Shown: positions 5,964-12,716 of the stretch, piece by piece
How the letters are laid out: the number at the start of each line of letters is the position of its first letter
Numbering within the stretch: position 1 is the stretch's first letter
Origin: an uncultured Lachnospiraceae bacterium
GTDB lineage: Bacteria > Bacillota > Clostridia > Lachnospirales > Lachnospiraceae
Length of the DNA: 13,130 bases
Direction: 5' to 3'
Assembly: GCA_946633495.1 (NCBI GenBank)
Contig: CAMPAX010000046.1
Coordinates: 1-13,130, forward strand
The notes under the pieces: generated by a model
Seen by the model: the letters and a program-made list of their open reading frames with translations, nothing else
Told to the model about the DNA's origin: nothing
Databases searched by the model: none
Made by a program: the position numbers and the translations under genes

Positions 5964-6668
5964 ATGGAACTGAAAAAAGTAGTGATCAAACTGTCGGGAG
6001 AGGCATTGGCAGGAGACAGGAAAACAGGCTTCTCGGAGGAAGTGGTAAAGGATGTGGCTTCTCAGGTGAAGAAGGTCCTGGACTTAGGAGTACAGGTCGG
6101 GATCGTGATCGGCGGAGGCAATTTCTGGAGAGGAAGGACCTCAAAGGATATGGACCGCGTAAAGGCGGACCAGATCGGAATGCTCGCCACCATTATGAAC
6201 TGCATCTACACGGCGGATTTCTTCCGTCAGGCGGGAATCACCTGCCACGTTATGACTCCGTTTCAGATGGGAAATGTAACCGAGCTGTTTGTCCGTGACA
6301 AGGCAGTGGAGTATATGGAGCAGGGACACGTGGTATTCTTTGCGGGCGGTACGGGACATCCGTATTTCTCTACGGATATGGCTGTGGTCCTGAGAGCGGT
6401 TGAGATCGGTGCGGATGCGATCCTGGCAGGAAAGGCTATAGACGGCGTCTATACGGCAGATCCGAAGATCGATCCGGAGGCAAAGAAGATTGACAAAATG
6501 ACCATGCAGGAGATCGTGGATAAGAAGCTGGGGGTTATCGACCTTGCATCTGCAGTGCTGGCAATGGAGAATCATATGCCTATGCTGCTCTTCGGACTTG
6601 CAGGTGAGGACAGTATCGTCCGGGCAGTAAACGGTCCCTTTACCGGAACCGAGATCTCTGCCGAATAA
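5964..6668 (+). CDS. pyrH: Uridylate kinase (UMP kinase)
   Basis: PyrH is the bacterial hexameric UMP kinase of the amino-acid kinase fold that makes UDP from UMP and ATP in the cytosol. From ATG 5964 it has 234 residues, close to the family norm. Motifs are KKVVIKLSGEAL (phosphate-binding loop and Lys), VGIVIGGGNFWRG, the UMP-contact segment DQIGMLATIMN, VVFFAGGTGHPYFSTD (ATP/UMP site), ADAILAGKAIDGVYTADP and the C-terminal DSIVRAVNG. AGGAG at 5952-5956 lies 7 bases before the ATG, fixing the start; an open frame runs further upstream into the bactofilin gene but is not used. It is followed after 69 bases by frr, the usual partner. In many bacteria rpsB-tsf precede pyrH; here a bactofilin gene does. 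Confidence 0.97.
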   Translation: MELKKVVIKLSGEALAGDRKTGFSEEVVKDVASQVKKVLDLGVQVGIVIGGGNFWRGRTSKDMDRVKADQIGMLATIMNCIYTADFFRQAGITCHVMTPFQMGNVTELFVRDKAVEYMEQGHVVFFAGGTGHPYFSTDMAVVLRAVEIGADAILAGKAIDGVYTADPKIDPEAKKIDKMTMQEIVDKKLGVIDLASAVLAMENHMPMLLFGLAGEDSIVRAVNGPFTGTEISAE

Positions 6669-6737
6669 AAGATTTGGACTTTGGGTAGAGAAACATAGCA
6701 TAAAGAATCATGAGAAAGTGAAACGGAGGTTACGAAC

Positions 6738-7280
6738 ATGGCAGACTATAATGAGAAAATGCAGAAGGCACTGGACAACCTTGAAGCGGATTATACAACG
6801 ATCCGTGCGGGTCGCGCGAATCCCCACATCCTGGATAAGATCAAGGTGGATTACTACGGAACTCCCACCGGTATGCAGGGCGTGGCAAATATCACGGTTC
6901 CCGAAGCACAGACCCTGATGATCACACCCTGGGAGCCGAAAATGGTGAAGGAGATCGAGAAGGCGATCATCGCTTCCGATCTCGGACTGAATCCCAGCAA
7001 CGACGGAAAGAGCGTAATCCTGCATTTTCCGAAGCTGACAGAGGAGCGTCGTAAGGAGCTTGCAAAGGATATCAAGAAGAAAGGCGAGGCTGCAAAGGTT
7101 GCGGTACGTAATATCCGCCGTGATGCGAATGAAGCCGTAAAGAAGCAGAATAAAGCCGGTGAGATTTCCGAAGACGAGCAGAAAAACGAAGAAGAGAAGA
7201 TCCAGAAGGCTACGGACAAGTTCGTAGAGAAGATCGACAAGATGGTTGATGCCAAGACAAATGAGATCATGACTGTCTGA
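6738..7280 (+). CDS. frr: Ribosome recycling factor
   Basis: RRF acts with EF-G to split post-termination ribosomes. The 180-residue product matches the family length of about 185. The conserved RAGRANPHILDKIKVDYYGT block, PTGMQGVANITVPEAQTLMI, and the C-terminal coiled-coil helix (RRKELAKDIKKKGEAAKVAVRN, shown by VRNIRRDAN and then KKQNKAGEISEDEQ) are all present. The three-helix bundle is interrupted by the beta domain in the normal place. GGAGG at 6725-6729 lies 8 bases before the ATG. The 69-base pyrH-frr spacer shows nothing else of note. Downstream the spacer to uppS is filled by tandem repeats. Confidence 0.97.
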   Translation: MADYNEKMQKALDNLEADYTTIRAGRANPHILDKIKVDYYGTPTGMQGVANITVPEAQTLMITPWEPKMVKEIEKAIIASDLGLNPSNDGKSVILHFPKLTEERRKELAKDIKKKGEAAKVAVRNIRRDANEAVKKQNKAGEISEDEQKNEEEKIQKATDKFVEKIDKMVDAKTNEIMTV

Positions 7281-7403
7281 CCGGTTCGCAGACACTCGGG
7301 TTAACCGATTTTCATGGTGTCCGGATCCGCCGTTTTATGGAGTACCCCGGTCGTCCGATTTACGGAGTACCGGGTCAGCCGATTTACGAAGTGTCCGGAT
7401 CAG
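7281..7403 (+). repeat. Five diverged 24-25-base tandem repeats in the frr-uppS spacer
   Basis: Starting at the base after the frr stop, units begin at 7281, 7305, 7330, 7355 and 7379, a period of 24-25 bases. The clearest unit opens CCGATTTACGGAGT and closes near CCGGATC. Units 2 and 5 share 19 of 23 bases; unit 1 is the most diverged (about 15 of 24 against unit 4). The period is not a multiple of three throughout and frames contain stops, so this is not coding. There are no spacers between units, so it is not CRISPR. Function is unknown; protein-binding sites, RNA structure or slippage-generated DNA are all possible. Confidence 0.75.
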
Positions 7404-7434
7404 AATAACAACAGTGCAGAAAATGCATGGAAAC

Positions 7435-7438
7435 GGAG
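7435..7438 (+). promoter_or_regulatory. Ribosome binding site that decides the uppS start
   Basis: GGAG stands 5 bases before ATG 7444. The two earlier in-frame starts, GTG 7414 and ATG 7423, lack a comparable site. Confidence 0.5.
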
Positions 7439-7443
7439 CATAC

Positions 7444-8193
7444 ATGCAGGGAACGATCGACGGAGTAACATATGAGATCCCGCGGCATATAGCGGTGATC
7501 ATGGACGGCAACGGCCGATGGGCGAAGAAGCGTCTGATGCCCCGGGGGTTCGGTCACCGGCAGGGCGGTAAGACACTGGAACAGGCCTGCGAGGATGTTT
7601 GGCATCTTGGCGTACAGTATTTTACGGTTTACGCTTTCTCCACGGAAAACTGGAAAAGGTCCGTGGAAGAGGTGACCGGGATCATGAATATTCTCCGGAA
7701 CTATCTGAAAACCGCGGCCGAACGTTGTAACCGCGAAAATATGCGGATGCGCGTGATCGGTGACAGAACCATTCTGGATGCGGACATTCAGAGCGAGATC
7801 CATCGGGTGGAAGAGGCGACAAAGCAGAATACAGGGCTTCAGTTCACGGTTGCCATTAACTACGGCGGCCGGGATGAGATCCGGCGTGCCATGGTAAAGA
7901 TCGCAAAAGAGGTCGAGGAAGGAAAGCTTTCGGCGGATGCGGTTACGGATGAAGTGATCAAAAATCATCTGGACACATGGGAGCTTCCGGATCCGGACCT
8001 TCTCATCCGTACCAGCGGGGAAGAGCGGATCTCCAATTTTCTGCTCTGGCAGCTGGCGTATGCGGAGTTTTATTTTACGGATGTTCTCTGGCCGGATTTT
8101 GACCGGAAATGCTTTATCGACGCTATCAAGTATTACAATTCACGAGACCGCAGATACGGCGGCGTGAAGGATGACAAAAAGATTAGGAAATAA
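7444..8193 (+). CDS. uppS: Isoprenyl transferase (undecaprenyl diphosphate synthase type)
   Basis: This cis-prenyltransferase condenses isopentenyl diphosphate units onto farnesyl diphosphate to make the C55 lipid carrier for peptidoglycan and other wall polymers. From ATG 7444 it has 249 residues. Motifs are HIAVIMDGNGRWAKKR (catalytic D21), the FGHRQGG diphosphate-binding segment, YAFSTENWKR, INYGGRDEIRRA, PDLLIRTSGEERISNFLLWQ and the C-terminal RDRRYGG. About 14 residues precede HIA, normal for the family; the longer form from GTG 7414 would add 10 residues without a good ribosome site. It sits between the repeat-filled spacer and cdsA (30-base gap). The MEP genes dxr and ispG further along supply its substrate. 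Chain length (C55) is inferred from context. Confidence 0.95.
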   Translation: MQGTIDGVTYEIPRHIAVIMDGNGRWAKKRLMPRGFGHRQGGKTLEQACEDVWHLGVQYFTVYAFSTENWKRSVEEVTGIMNILRNYLKTAAERCNRENMRMRVIGDRTILDADIQSEIHRVEEATKQNTGLQFTVAINYGGRDEIRRAMVKIAKEVEEGKLSADAVTDEVIKNHLDTWELPDPDLLIRTSGEERISNFLLWQLAYAEFYFTDVLWPDFDRKCFIDAIKYYNSRDRRYGGVKDDKKIRK

Positions 8194-8223
8194 CAGCTGG
8201 AAGTGGGTAAGGGTAACTAAGTT

Positions 8224-9039
8224 ATGTTTTGGACAAGACTGGCAAGCGGGATCGTTTTGGTGATACTGGCAATCGGGACACTGTATGTGGGCGGCTGGCT
8301 CACATGTTCGGTGATGTGTCTGCTCTCTCTGGTAGGGTGTTTTGAACTTCTCAGAGTATATCATCTGGAGAAGAGGGCTATGGGGATCGCCTGTTATCTT
8401 TTTACGATCCTGTATTATACAGTCCTTTTCATCGATGCACAGCAGCTGCTGATGCCGATCATGGTCACCTATCTTCTGGTGATCCTGGCAATCTATGTAC
8501 TGGCATTTTCAAAATACAAGGATAAGGATACCATGGCGGCATTTCTGGCATTTTACTATGTCAGCGTATGCCTCTCCTATGTGTTCCGGCTTCGGGACAT
8601 CAAGGACGGCGGTTACATGGTGATCCTGATCTTTGTATGTTCCTGGGGAAATGATACGCTGGCTTACTGCGCCGGCCGTCTCTTCGGCAAGCATAAAATG
8701 AGTCCGGTACTGTCCCCGAAGAAGAGTGTGGAAGGACTGATCGGCGGTATCCTCGGAACTGCTGCCCTCGGTGCGTTGTTCGGGATACTGTTCAACAATT
8801 TTGTTCATCCGCTTCCGAATGCACCTCTCTGGTTTGCGCTGGTTGGCGCCGTGGGAGCCGTTCCCGCAGTTATCGGGGATCTGGCGGCTTCTGCCATTAA
8901 GAGAAATAATGACGTGAAGGATTACGGAAAGCTGATACCGGGACACGGCGGTGTTCTGGACCGGTTCGACAGTATGATCTTTACGGCACCTATTATCTTC
9001 TATGCGGTGACATTTATTTTGGGAACGGCTGCAAAGTGA
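8224..9039 (+). CDS. cdsA: Phosphatidate cytidylyltransferase (CDP-diglyceride synthase)
   Basis: CdsA makes CDP-diacylglycerol from phosphatidic acid and CTP in the cytoplasmic membrane, the branch point for phospholipids. The 271-residue product has about eight hydrophobic segments. The family signature is complete at about residues 223-249: SAIKRNNDVKDYGKLIPGHG followed by GVLDRFDS, with the Asp residues that hold the metal. FGKHKMSPVLSPKKSVEGLIGG is also a conserved loop. AAGGG at 8209-8213 lies 10 bases before the ATG, a slightly long spacing. It follows uppS by 30 bases and is separated from dxr by a 136-base spacer holding a palindromic repeat. Confidence 0.96.
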   Translation: MFWTRLASGIVLVILAIGTLYVGGWLTCSVMCLLSLVGCFELLRVYHLEKRAMGIACYLFTILYYTVLFIDAQQLLMPIMVTYLLVILAIYVLAFSKYKDKDTMAAFLAFYYVSVCLSYVFRLRDIKDGGYMVILIFVCSWGNDTLAYCAGRLFGKHKMSPVLSPKKSVEGLIGGILGTAALGALFGILFNNFVHPLPNAPLWFALVGAVGAVPAVIGDLAASAIKRNNDVKDYGKLIPGHGGVLDRFDSMIFTAPIIFYAVTFILGTAAK

Positions 9040-9049
9040 CTTATTCACT

Positions 9050-9124
9050 TGTCATCCTGAGCAAAGCGAAGATCTGTATCCACCATGCTCTAAGATTTCC
9101 CGGCCATTAGGCCCTCGGAATGAT
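9050..9124 (+). repeat. Palindromic interspersed-repeat-like element between cdsA and dxr
   Basis: TCATCCTGAG at 9052-9061 pairs with CTCGGAATGA at 9114-9123 (nine of ten, one of these a G-U pair). Inside it, GAAGATCTGTA (from 9069) pairs with TAAGATTTC (to about 9100) allowing single-base bulges. The left end, GTCATCCTGAGCAAAGCGAA running into GATCT, strongly resembles a repeat I remember as common in intergenic regions of many bacteria (GTCATCCTGAGC..AGCGAAGGATCT and its mirror end). No ORF is inside. It is probably a small non-autonomous palindromic element; mobility is not shown by this sequence. Confidence 0.6.
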
Positions 9125-9142
9125 TCGTGGATCATCGGGCCT
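9109..9142 (+). other. Alternative stem-loop before dxr, possible attenuator or terminator
   Basis: AGGCCC (9109-9114) pairs with GGGCCT (9137-9142), and ATGAT (9120-9124) with ATCAT (9131-9135) around a 6-base loop. The 3' side continues TATATTAA, weakly T-rich. The 5' bases overlap the right arm of the palindromic element, so the two folds compete. It ends 33 bases before the dxr ATG. Confidence 0.35.
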
Positions 9143-9165
9143 TATATTAACATTGATAAACTCTT

Positions 9166-9169
9166 GGAG
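9166..9169 (+). promoter_or_regulatory. Ribosome binding site setting the dxr start
   Basis: GGAG lies 6 bases before ATG 9176. An in-frame TTG at 9164 overlaps this site and is therefore an unlikely start. Confidence 0.55.
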
Positions 9170-9175
9170 ACCAAC

Positions 9176-10330
9176 ATGAAAAAAATCGCACTCATTGGGT
9201 CTACGGGTTCCATCGGAACCCAGACCCTGGAGATCGTAAGGAACAATCCGGAAGAATATCAGGTGGTGGCACTTGCCTGCGGGAAGAATCTGCAGCTGAT
9301 GGAGCAGCAGATGCGGGAGTTCCACCCTTCTTTCGTTTCTGTAGGAGATGAGGAGGGAGCGGCTTCCCTTCGTGCTGCAACAAGGGATCTTGGAATACCG
9401 GTGGCTTCCGGTATGACCGGACTCTGTGAGGCGGCTGCGCATCCCGACGCGGATGTGACGGTAACGGCCATCGTGGGGATGATCGGAGTGCAGCCGACGC
9501 TTGCGGCGATCGAGGCAGGGAAGACCATCGCACTGGCGAATAAGGAGACTCTGGTTACGGCTGGCCATCTGGTAAAGAAGGCCGCGAAAGAGAAGGGTGT
9601 CATGATCCTTCCCGTGGACAGTGAGCATTCCGCTATCTTTCAGAGTCTGCAGGGAAATGCCGGAAATCGGATCTCCCGGATCCTTCTTACCGCTTCCGGC
9701 GGTCCCTTCCGGGGAAGAACCCGGGCGGAGCTGGAACAGGTGACACTGGCAGATGCATTAAAGCACCCCAACTGGTCCATGGGACAAAAAATTACCATTG
9801 ACAGTGCTACCATGGTGAACAAGGGTCTGGAAGTGATCGAAGCCAGCTGGCTTTTCGATGTGGAGCCGGCACGGGTAGAGGTTTTGGTTCAGCCCCAGAG
9901 CATTATTCATTCCGCAGTGGAGTATGAAGACGGTGCCGTGATCGCACAGCTCGGAACGCCGGACATGAAGCTTCCCATCCAGTATGCCCTGACCTGGCCA
10001 AAGAGAAAGTATCTTCCCGGAGATCGTCTGGACTTTACAAAAATGTCGGCGATCTATCTGGAGCAGCCGGACATGAAGACCTTCCGCGGATTGGAATTTG
10101 CCTATCGCGCGGCCGAGGCGGGAGGCGTTATGCCTACGGCCATGAATGCCGCAAATGAATACGCGGTTGCGCATTTTCTAAAGGAAAAGATCCGGTTCCT
10201 TGAGATCTATGACTGGATCGAATATGCCATGGATACCGCTCCCCTGAAAGCGGAGCCGAGCGTAGAGGAGATCCTGGCAGAGGAAGCGGACACCGTCCGA
10301 AGGCTCCGGGAGCATTTTTATAAAGGATAA
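9176..10330 (+). CDS. dxr: 1-deoxy-D-xylulose 5-phosphate reductoisomerase
   Basis: Dxr converts 1-deoxy-D-xylulose 5-phosphate to 2-C-methyl-D-erythritol 4-phosphate with NADPH, the committed step of the MEP isoprenoid pathway. From ATG 9176 it has 384 residues. The NADPH loop GSTGSIGTQTL is at 8-18, followed by ALANKETLV. The metal-binding set PVDSEHSAIFQ (D148, E150) and NKGLEVIEA (K216, E219) correspond to the E. coli Asp150, Glu152, Lys228 and Glu231. LTASGGPFRG and HPNWSMGQKITIDSATMVNK are the flexible substrate loop region, and MNAANEYAV marks the C-terminal domain. It is preceded by a structured spacer and runs into rseP after 8 bases, so the downstream pair is likely one transcript. 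No key residue is missing. Confidence 0.97.
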   Translation: MKKIALIGSTGSIGTQTLEIVRNNPEEYQVVALACGKNLQLMEQQMREFHPSFVSVGDEEGAASLRAATRDLGIPVASGMTGLCEAAAHPDADVTVTAIVGMIGVQPTLAAIEAGKTIALANKETLVTAGHLVKKAAKEKGVMILPVDSEHSAIFQSLQGNAGNRISRILLTASGGPFRGRTRAELEQVTLADALKHPNWSMGQKITIDSATMVNKGLEVIEASWLFDVEPARVEVLVQPQSIIHSAVEYEDGAVIAQLGTPDMKLPIQYALTWPKRKYLPGDRLDFTKMSAIYLEQPDMKTFRGLEFAYRAAEAGGVMPTAMNAANEYAVAHFLKEKIRFLEIYDWIEYAMDTAPLKAEPSVEEILAEEADTVRRLREHFYKG

Positions 10331-10338
10331 TCAAACAC

Positions 10339-11373
10339 ATGTTAAAAATCATCGCGATCATTTTAATGTTCGGAATCATCGTATTTGTGCATGAGTTCGG
10401 ACACTTCCTTTTCGCAAAACTGAATCATATCCGGGTGAATGAGTTTGCCATCGGTATGGGACCGGCCATCATGAAATTCGGAAAAAAGGAAACCCAGTAT
10501 TCCGTTCGGCTTCTGCCCATCGGAGGATACTGTCTGATGGCAGGCCAGGATGGAGAGGATACCGAGGAGGAAGGATCCTTCCAGAGCAAATCCGTTCTGG
10601 CACGGCTTTCGGTCATGCTGGCAGGACCGCTTTTCAATGTACTTCTGGCCTTTATCCTTTCCGTTGCAACGGCGCATTTCTATCAGGTGGATCCTCCCGT
10701 CATTTCGGAGGTGGCTCCGGGAAGTGCTGCGGAAGCGGCCGGGATTTTGCCGGGAGATGAGATCACCTCATTAAATGGAGAGTCGGTCAAGGTCTTCCGG
10801 GATGTTACGCTGTTCCGGCAGATCGAGGATCTGACCAGGCCGGTGGAAGTGACTTTCCTTCGGGACGGAAAGACACAGTCCGCCACGCTGAACCTGACGA
10901 AAGAACAGAACTATATGTTCGGGATAACCATACAGCCCCGGCCCGCAAAGAATTTCGGAGAAGAGCTCTATTATTCCATCATCGAAGTGGAATTTCAGGT
11001 AAAGGTTGCCGTCAAATCCGTGAAAATGCTGTTTACGGGGAAGGCATCGGTAAATGATCTGTCCGGACCCGTGGGAATCGGAAGTATGATGAGCAACGTG
11101 ATCGATGAAGCGGAAGAACAGGGCGGCATGAAGAATGCCATTCTCAGTATCGTGAGCTTCATGGTCCTGGTCAGCGCGAATCTCGGCGTTATGAACCTGC
11201 TGCCCATTCCGGCGCTGGACGGAGGAAGGATATTGTTTTTGGTGATCGAGGCCGTAACCCGAAAGAAGGTACCCAAGGATAAGGAAATGATCGTGAACTT
11301 CATCGGATTCGTTCTGCTCATGCTGCTCATGGTATTTGTATTCTTTAACGATATCCGCAAGCTGTTTATGTAG
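10339..11373 (+). CDS. rseP: RIP metalloprotease RseP/RasP (site-2 protease family)
   Basis: This is an intramembrane zinc protease that cuts membrane-embedded segments of anti-sigma factors and leftover signal peptides. The 344-residue product has helix 1 with the HEFGH zinc motif (H18, E19, H22), then KLNHIRVNEFAIGMGP, a second membrane segment with the conserved AGPLFNVLLAFI, a PDZ domain at about 115-195 (ISEVAPGSAAEAAGILPGDE, SLNGESV), and the C-terminal NLLPIPALDGGR with the third zinc ligand D294, followed by membrane helices. AAGGA at about 10323-10327 is 11 bases before the ATG. It is 8 bases after dxr, the usual order in Firmicutes. The substrate anti-sigma factor is not in the window. 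The frame reopens after the TAG stop for another 29 codons. Confidence 0.96.
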   Translation: MLKIIAIILMFGIIVFVHEFGHFLFAKLNHIRVNEFAIGMGPAIMKFGKKETQYSVRLLPIGGYCLMAGQDGEDTEEEGSFQSKSVLARLSVMLAGPLFNVLLAFILSVATAHFYQVDPPVISEVAPGSAAEAAGILPGDEITSLNGESVKVFRDVTLFRQIEDLTRPVEVTFLRDGKTQSATLNLTKEQNYMFGITIQPRPAKNFGEELYYSIIEVEFQVKVAVKSVKMLFTGKASVNDLSGPVGIGSMMSNVIDEAEEQGGMKNAILSIVSFMVLVSANLGVMNLLPIPALDGGRILFLVIEAVTRKKVPKDKEMIVNFIGFVLLMLLMVFVFFNDIRKLFM

Positions 11374-11463
11374 TCCGAAGGGTATGTCCGGAAGGCTCTG
11401 GCTTTCAGTCAAAATACCGGGAATACCGATGAAGCATTGGATCTGTTCCAAAGAATTGAATGA
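11374..11463 (+). other. In-frame open tail after the rseP stop (remnant or readthrough candidate)
   Basis: Directly after the rseP TAG (11371-11373) the same frame stays open for 29 codons to TGA 11461-11463. The translation begins SEGYVRKALAFSQNTGNT and ends with a TPR-like helix, DEALDLFQRIE. Codon choice is like the neighbouring genes. It has no ATG or GTG start of its own. It may be the degraded end of a lost gene, a C-terminal extension cut by a recent stop, or chance. The rest of the 120-base spacer up to ispG shows only the ispG ribosome site. Confidence 0.25.
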
Positions 11464-11493
11464 CTGATCAGGATGGTCCATTAGGGGGTAAAC

Positions 11494-12567
11494 ATGATAG
11501 CAAGACATAAAACCAGAGAAGTAAAGATCGGCAGTGTGACCATCGGAGGAGATCATCCCATCGCGATCCAGTCCATGACGAACACAGAGACCAGTGACGT
11601 GGATGCGACCGTTGCACAGATCCTTGCGCTTGAGAATGCCGGGTGTGAGATCATTCGCTGTACGGCAAATACGGAAGCGGCTGCGGATGCATTTGACAAG
11701 ATCAAAGAAAGAATCCATATCCCTCTTGTGGCGGATATCCATTTTGATTACCGTCTGGCCATCCGTGCCATGGAGCACGGTGCGGACAAGATCCGGATCA
11801 ATCCCGGAAATATCGGCGGTCCGGAGAACCTGAAAAAGGTGGTTGAGGCGGCTAAGAAATACCGGGTTCCGATCCGCGTGGGCGTGAACAGCGGATCTCT
11901 GGAGAAGCCGCTGATCGAAAAGTACGGAGGCGTTACCGCTGAGGGCATCGTGGAGAGCGCCCTGGATAAGGTGCGGATGCTGGAGGAACTGGATTTCCAT
12001 GATATCGTGATCAGCATTAAATCTTCGGATGTACCCATGAGTGTGGAAACCCATCGTCTGGTCAGCCAGCAGACGGATTATCCGCTGCATGTCGGGATCA
12101 CGGAATCCGGAACTCTCTGGAGCGGAAATATCAAGTCCTCCGTAGGACTTGGCATGATCCTGGGAGCCGGCATCGGGGATACCATTCGTGTGTCGCTGAC
12201 CGGGGATCCGGTGGAGGAGATCCGGACGGCAAAACTGATCCTTCGGACGTTGGGGATCCGGAAGGAGGGGATCACTCTTGTGTCCTGCCCGACCTGCGGA
12301 CGGACGAAGATCGATCTCATCGGTCTGGCAGAGAAGGTAGAACGGCTTGTGGAGAATTATCCGAAGCTTACGGCCAAAGTTGCGGTCATGGGTTGTGTTG
12401 TAAACGGACCCGGGGAGGCAAGAGAAGCAGACCTGGGAGTGGCCGGAGGAATCGGCGAGGGTGTGCTGTTCCGCCATGGAGAGATACTAAAAAAGGTGCC
12501 GGAGGGAGAAATCCTTGCCGCACTGAAAGAAGAACTTGACACTATGAACGCATCACAGGATCGATAA
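11494..12567 (+). CDS. ispG: 4-hydroxy-3-methylbut-2-en-1-yl diphosphate synthase (flavodoxin/ferredoxin)
   Basis: IspG (GcpE) reduces 2-C-methyl-D-erythritol 2,4-cyclodiphosphate to HMBPP, the penultimate MEP step, with a [4Fe-4S] cluster. The 357-residue product is the short bacterial form without the insert domain found in plants and chlamydiae. The TIM-barrel part carries IGGDHPIAIQSMTNTET at the N-terminus, PLVADIHFDYRLA and ADKIRINPGNIGG. The C-terminal cluster domain has CPTCGRTKIDL (C265, C268) and GCVVNGPGEAREADLG (C301, E308), which gives the three cluster cysteines and the Glu that acts as fourth ligand. AGGGGG at 11483-11488 lies 5 bases before the ATG. It is separated from rseP by 120 bases and from polC by about 150 bases with two hairpins. 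Confidence 0.97.
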   Translation: MIARHKTREVKIGSVTIGGDHPIAIQSMTNTETSDVDATVAQILALENAGCEIIRCTANTEAAADAFDKIKERIHIPLVADIHFDYRLAIRAMEHGADKIRINPGNIGGPENLKKVVEAAKKYRVPIRVGVNSGSLEKPLIEKYGGVTAEGIVESALDKVRMLEELDFHDIVISIKSSDVPMSVETHRLVSQQTDYPLHVGITESGTLWSGNIKSSVGLGMILGAGIGDTIRVSLTGDPVEEIRTAKLILRTLGIRKEGITLVSCPTCGRTKIDLIGLAEKVERLVENYPKLTAKVAVMGCVVNGPGEAREADLGVAGGIGEGVLFRHGEILKKVPEGEILAALKEELDTMNASQDR

Positions 12568-12572
12568 GATCC

Positions 12573-12596
12573 CAGGATGCATGAAGTGCCATCCTG
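12573..12596 (+). other. Small hairpin after ispG
   Basis: CAGGATG (12573-12579) pairs with CATCCTG (12590-12596) around a 10-base loop, starting 6 bases after the ispG stop. It stands just before a longer stem-loop; the two may act together at the transcript end. Confidence 0.4.
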
Positions 12597-12603
12597 CAGA
12601 ATC

Positions 12604-12649
12604 TCAGCATCAGGTGACCATGCGTATGGGAGAGGTCACCTGATGCTGA
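12604..12649 (+). terminator. Perfect 16-bp stem-loop between ispG and polC
   Basis: TCAGCATCAGGTGACC (12604-12619) is exactly complementary to GGTCACCTGATGCTGA (12634-12649) around a 14-base loop. The 3' flank TGTATTTACTTTGC is T-rich but has no run of T, so it may be an inefficient or bidirectional terminator, an mRNA-stabilising hairpin or a protein-binding palindrome. It stands 67 bases before the polC start, and could separate polC from the upstream operon. I see no clear promoter between it and polC. Confidence 0.55.
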
Positions 12650-12716
12650 TGTATTTACTTTGCTTATTCGTGATCTGCAGAGAAAGGGCACTCTTCTTAT
12701 CAAAAAGGGGTTATTT

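Noticed and set aside
6669..6737. Terminator or promoter between pyrH and frr
   Set aside because: No stable stem or convincing -10/-35 pair is seen, only the frr ribosome site; the genes are probably co-transcribed.
7281..7403. CRISPR array
   Set aside because: The repeat units follow one another without unique spacers, and no cas gene is present.
10771..12477. A 568-codon open frame on the minus strand across rseP and ispG
   Set aside because: It lies opposite two complete, motif-rich + strand genes, is rich in His, Gln, Arg and Ser, shows no recognisable domain, and has no ribosome site. It is a shadow of codon bias.
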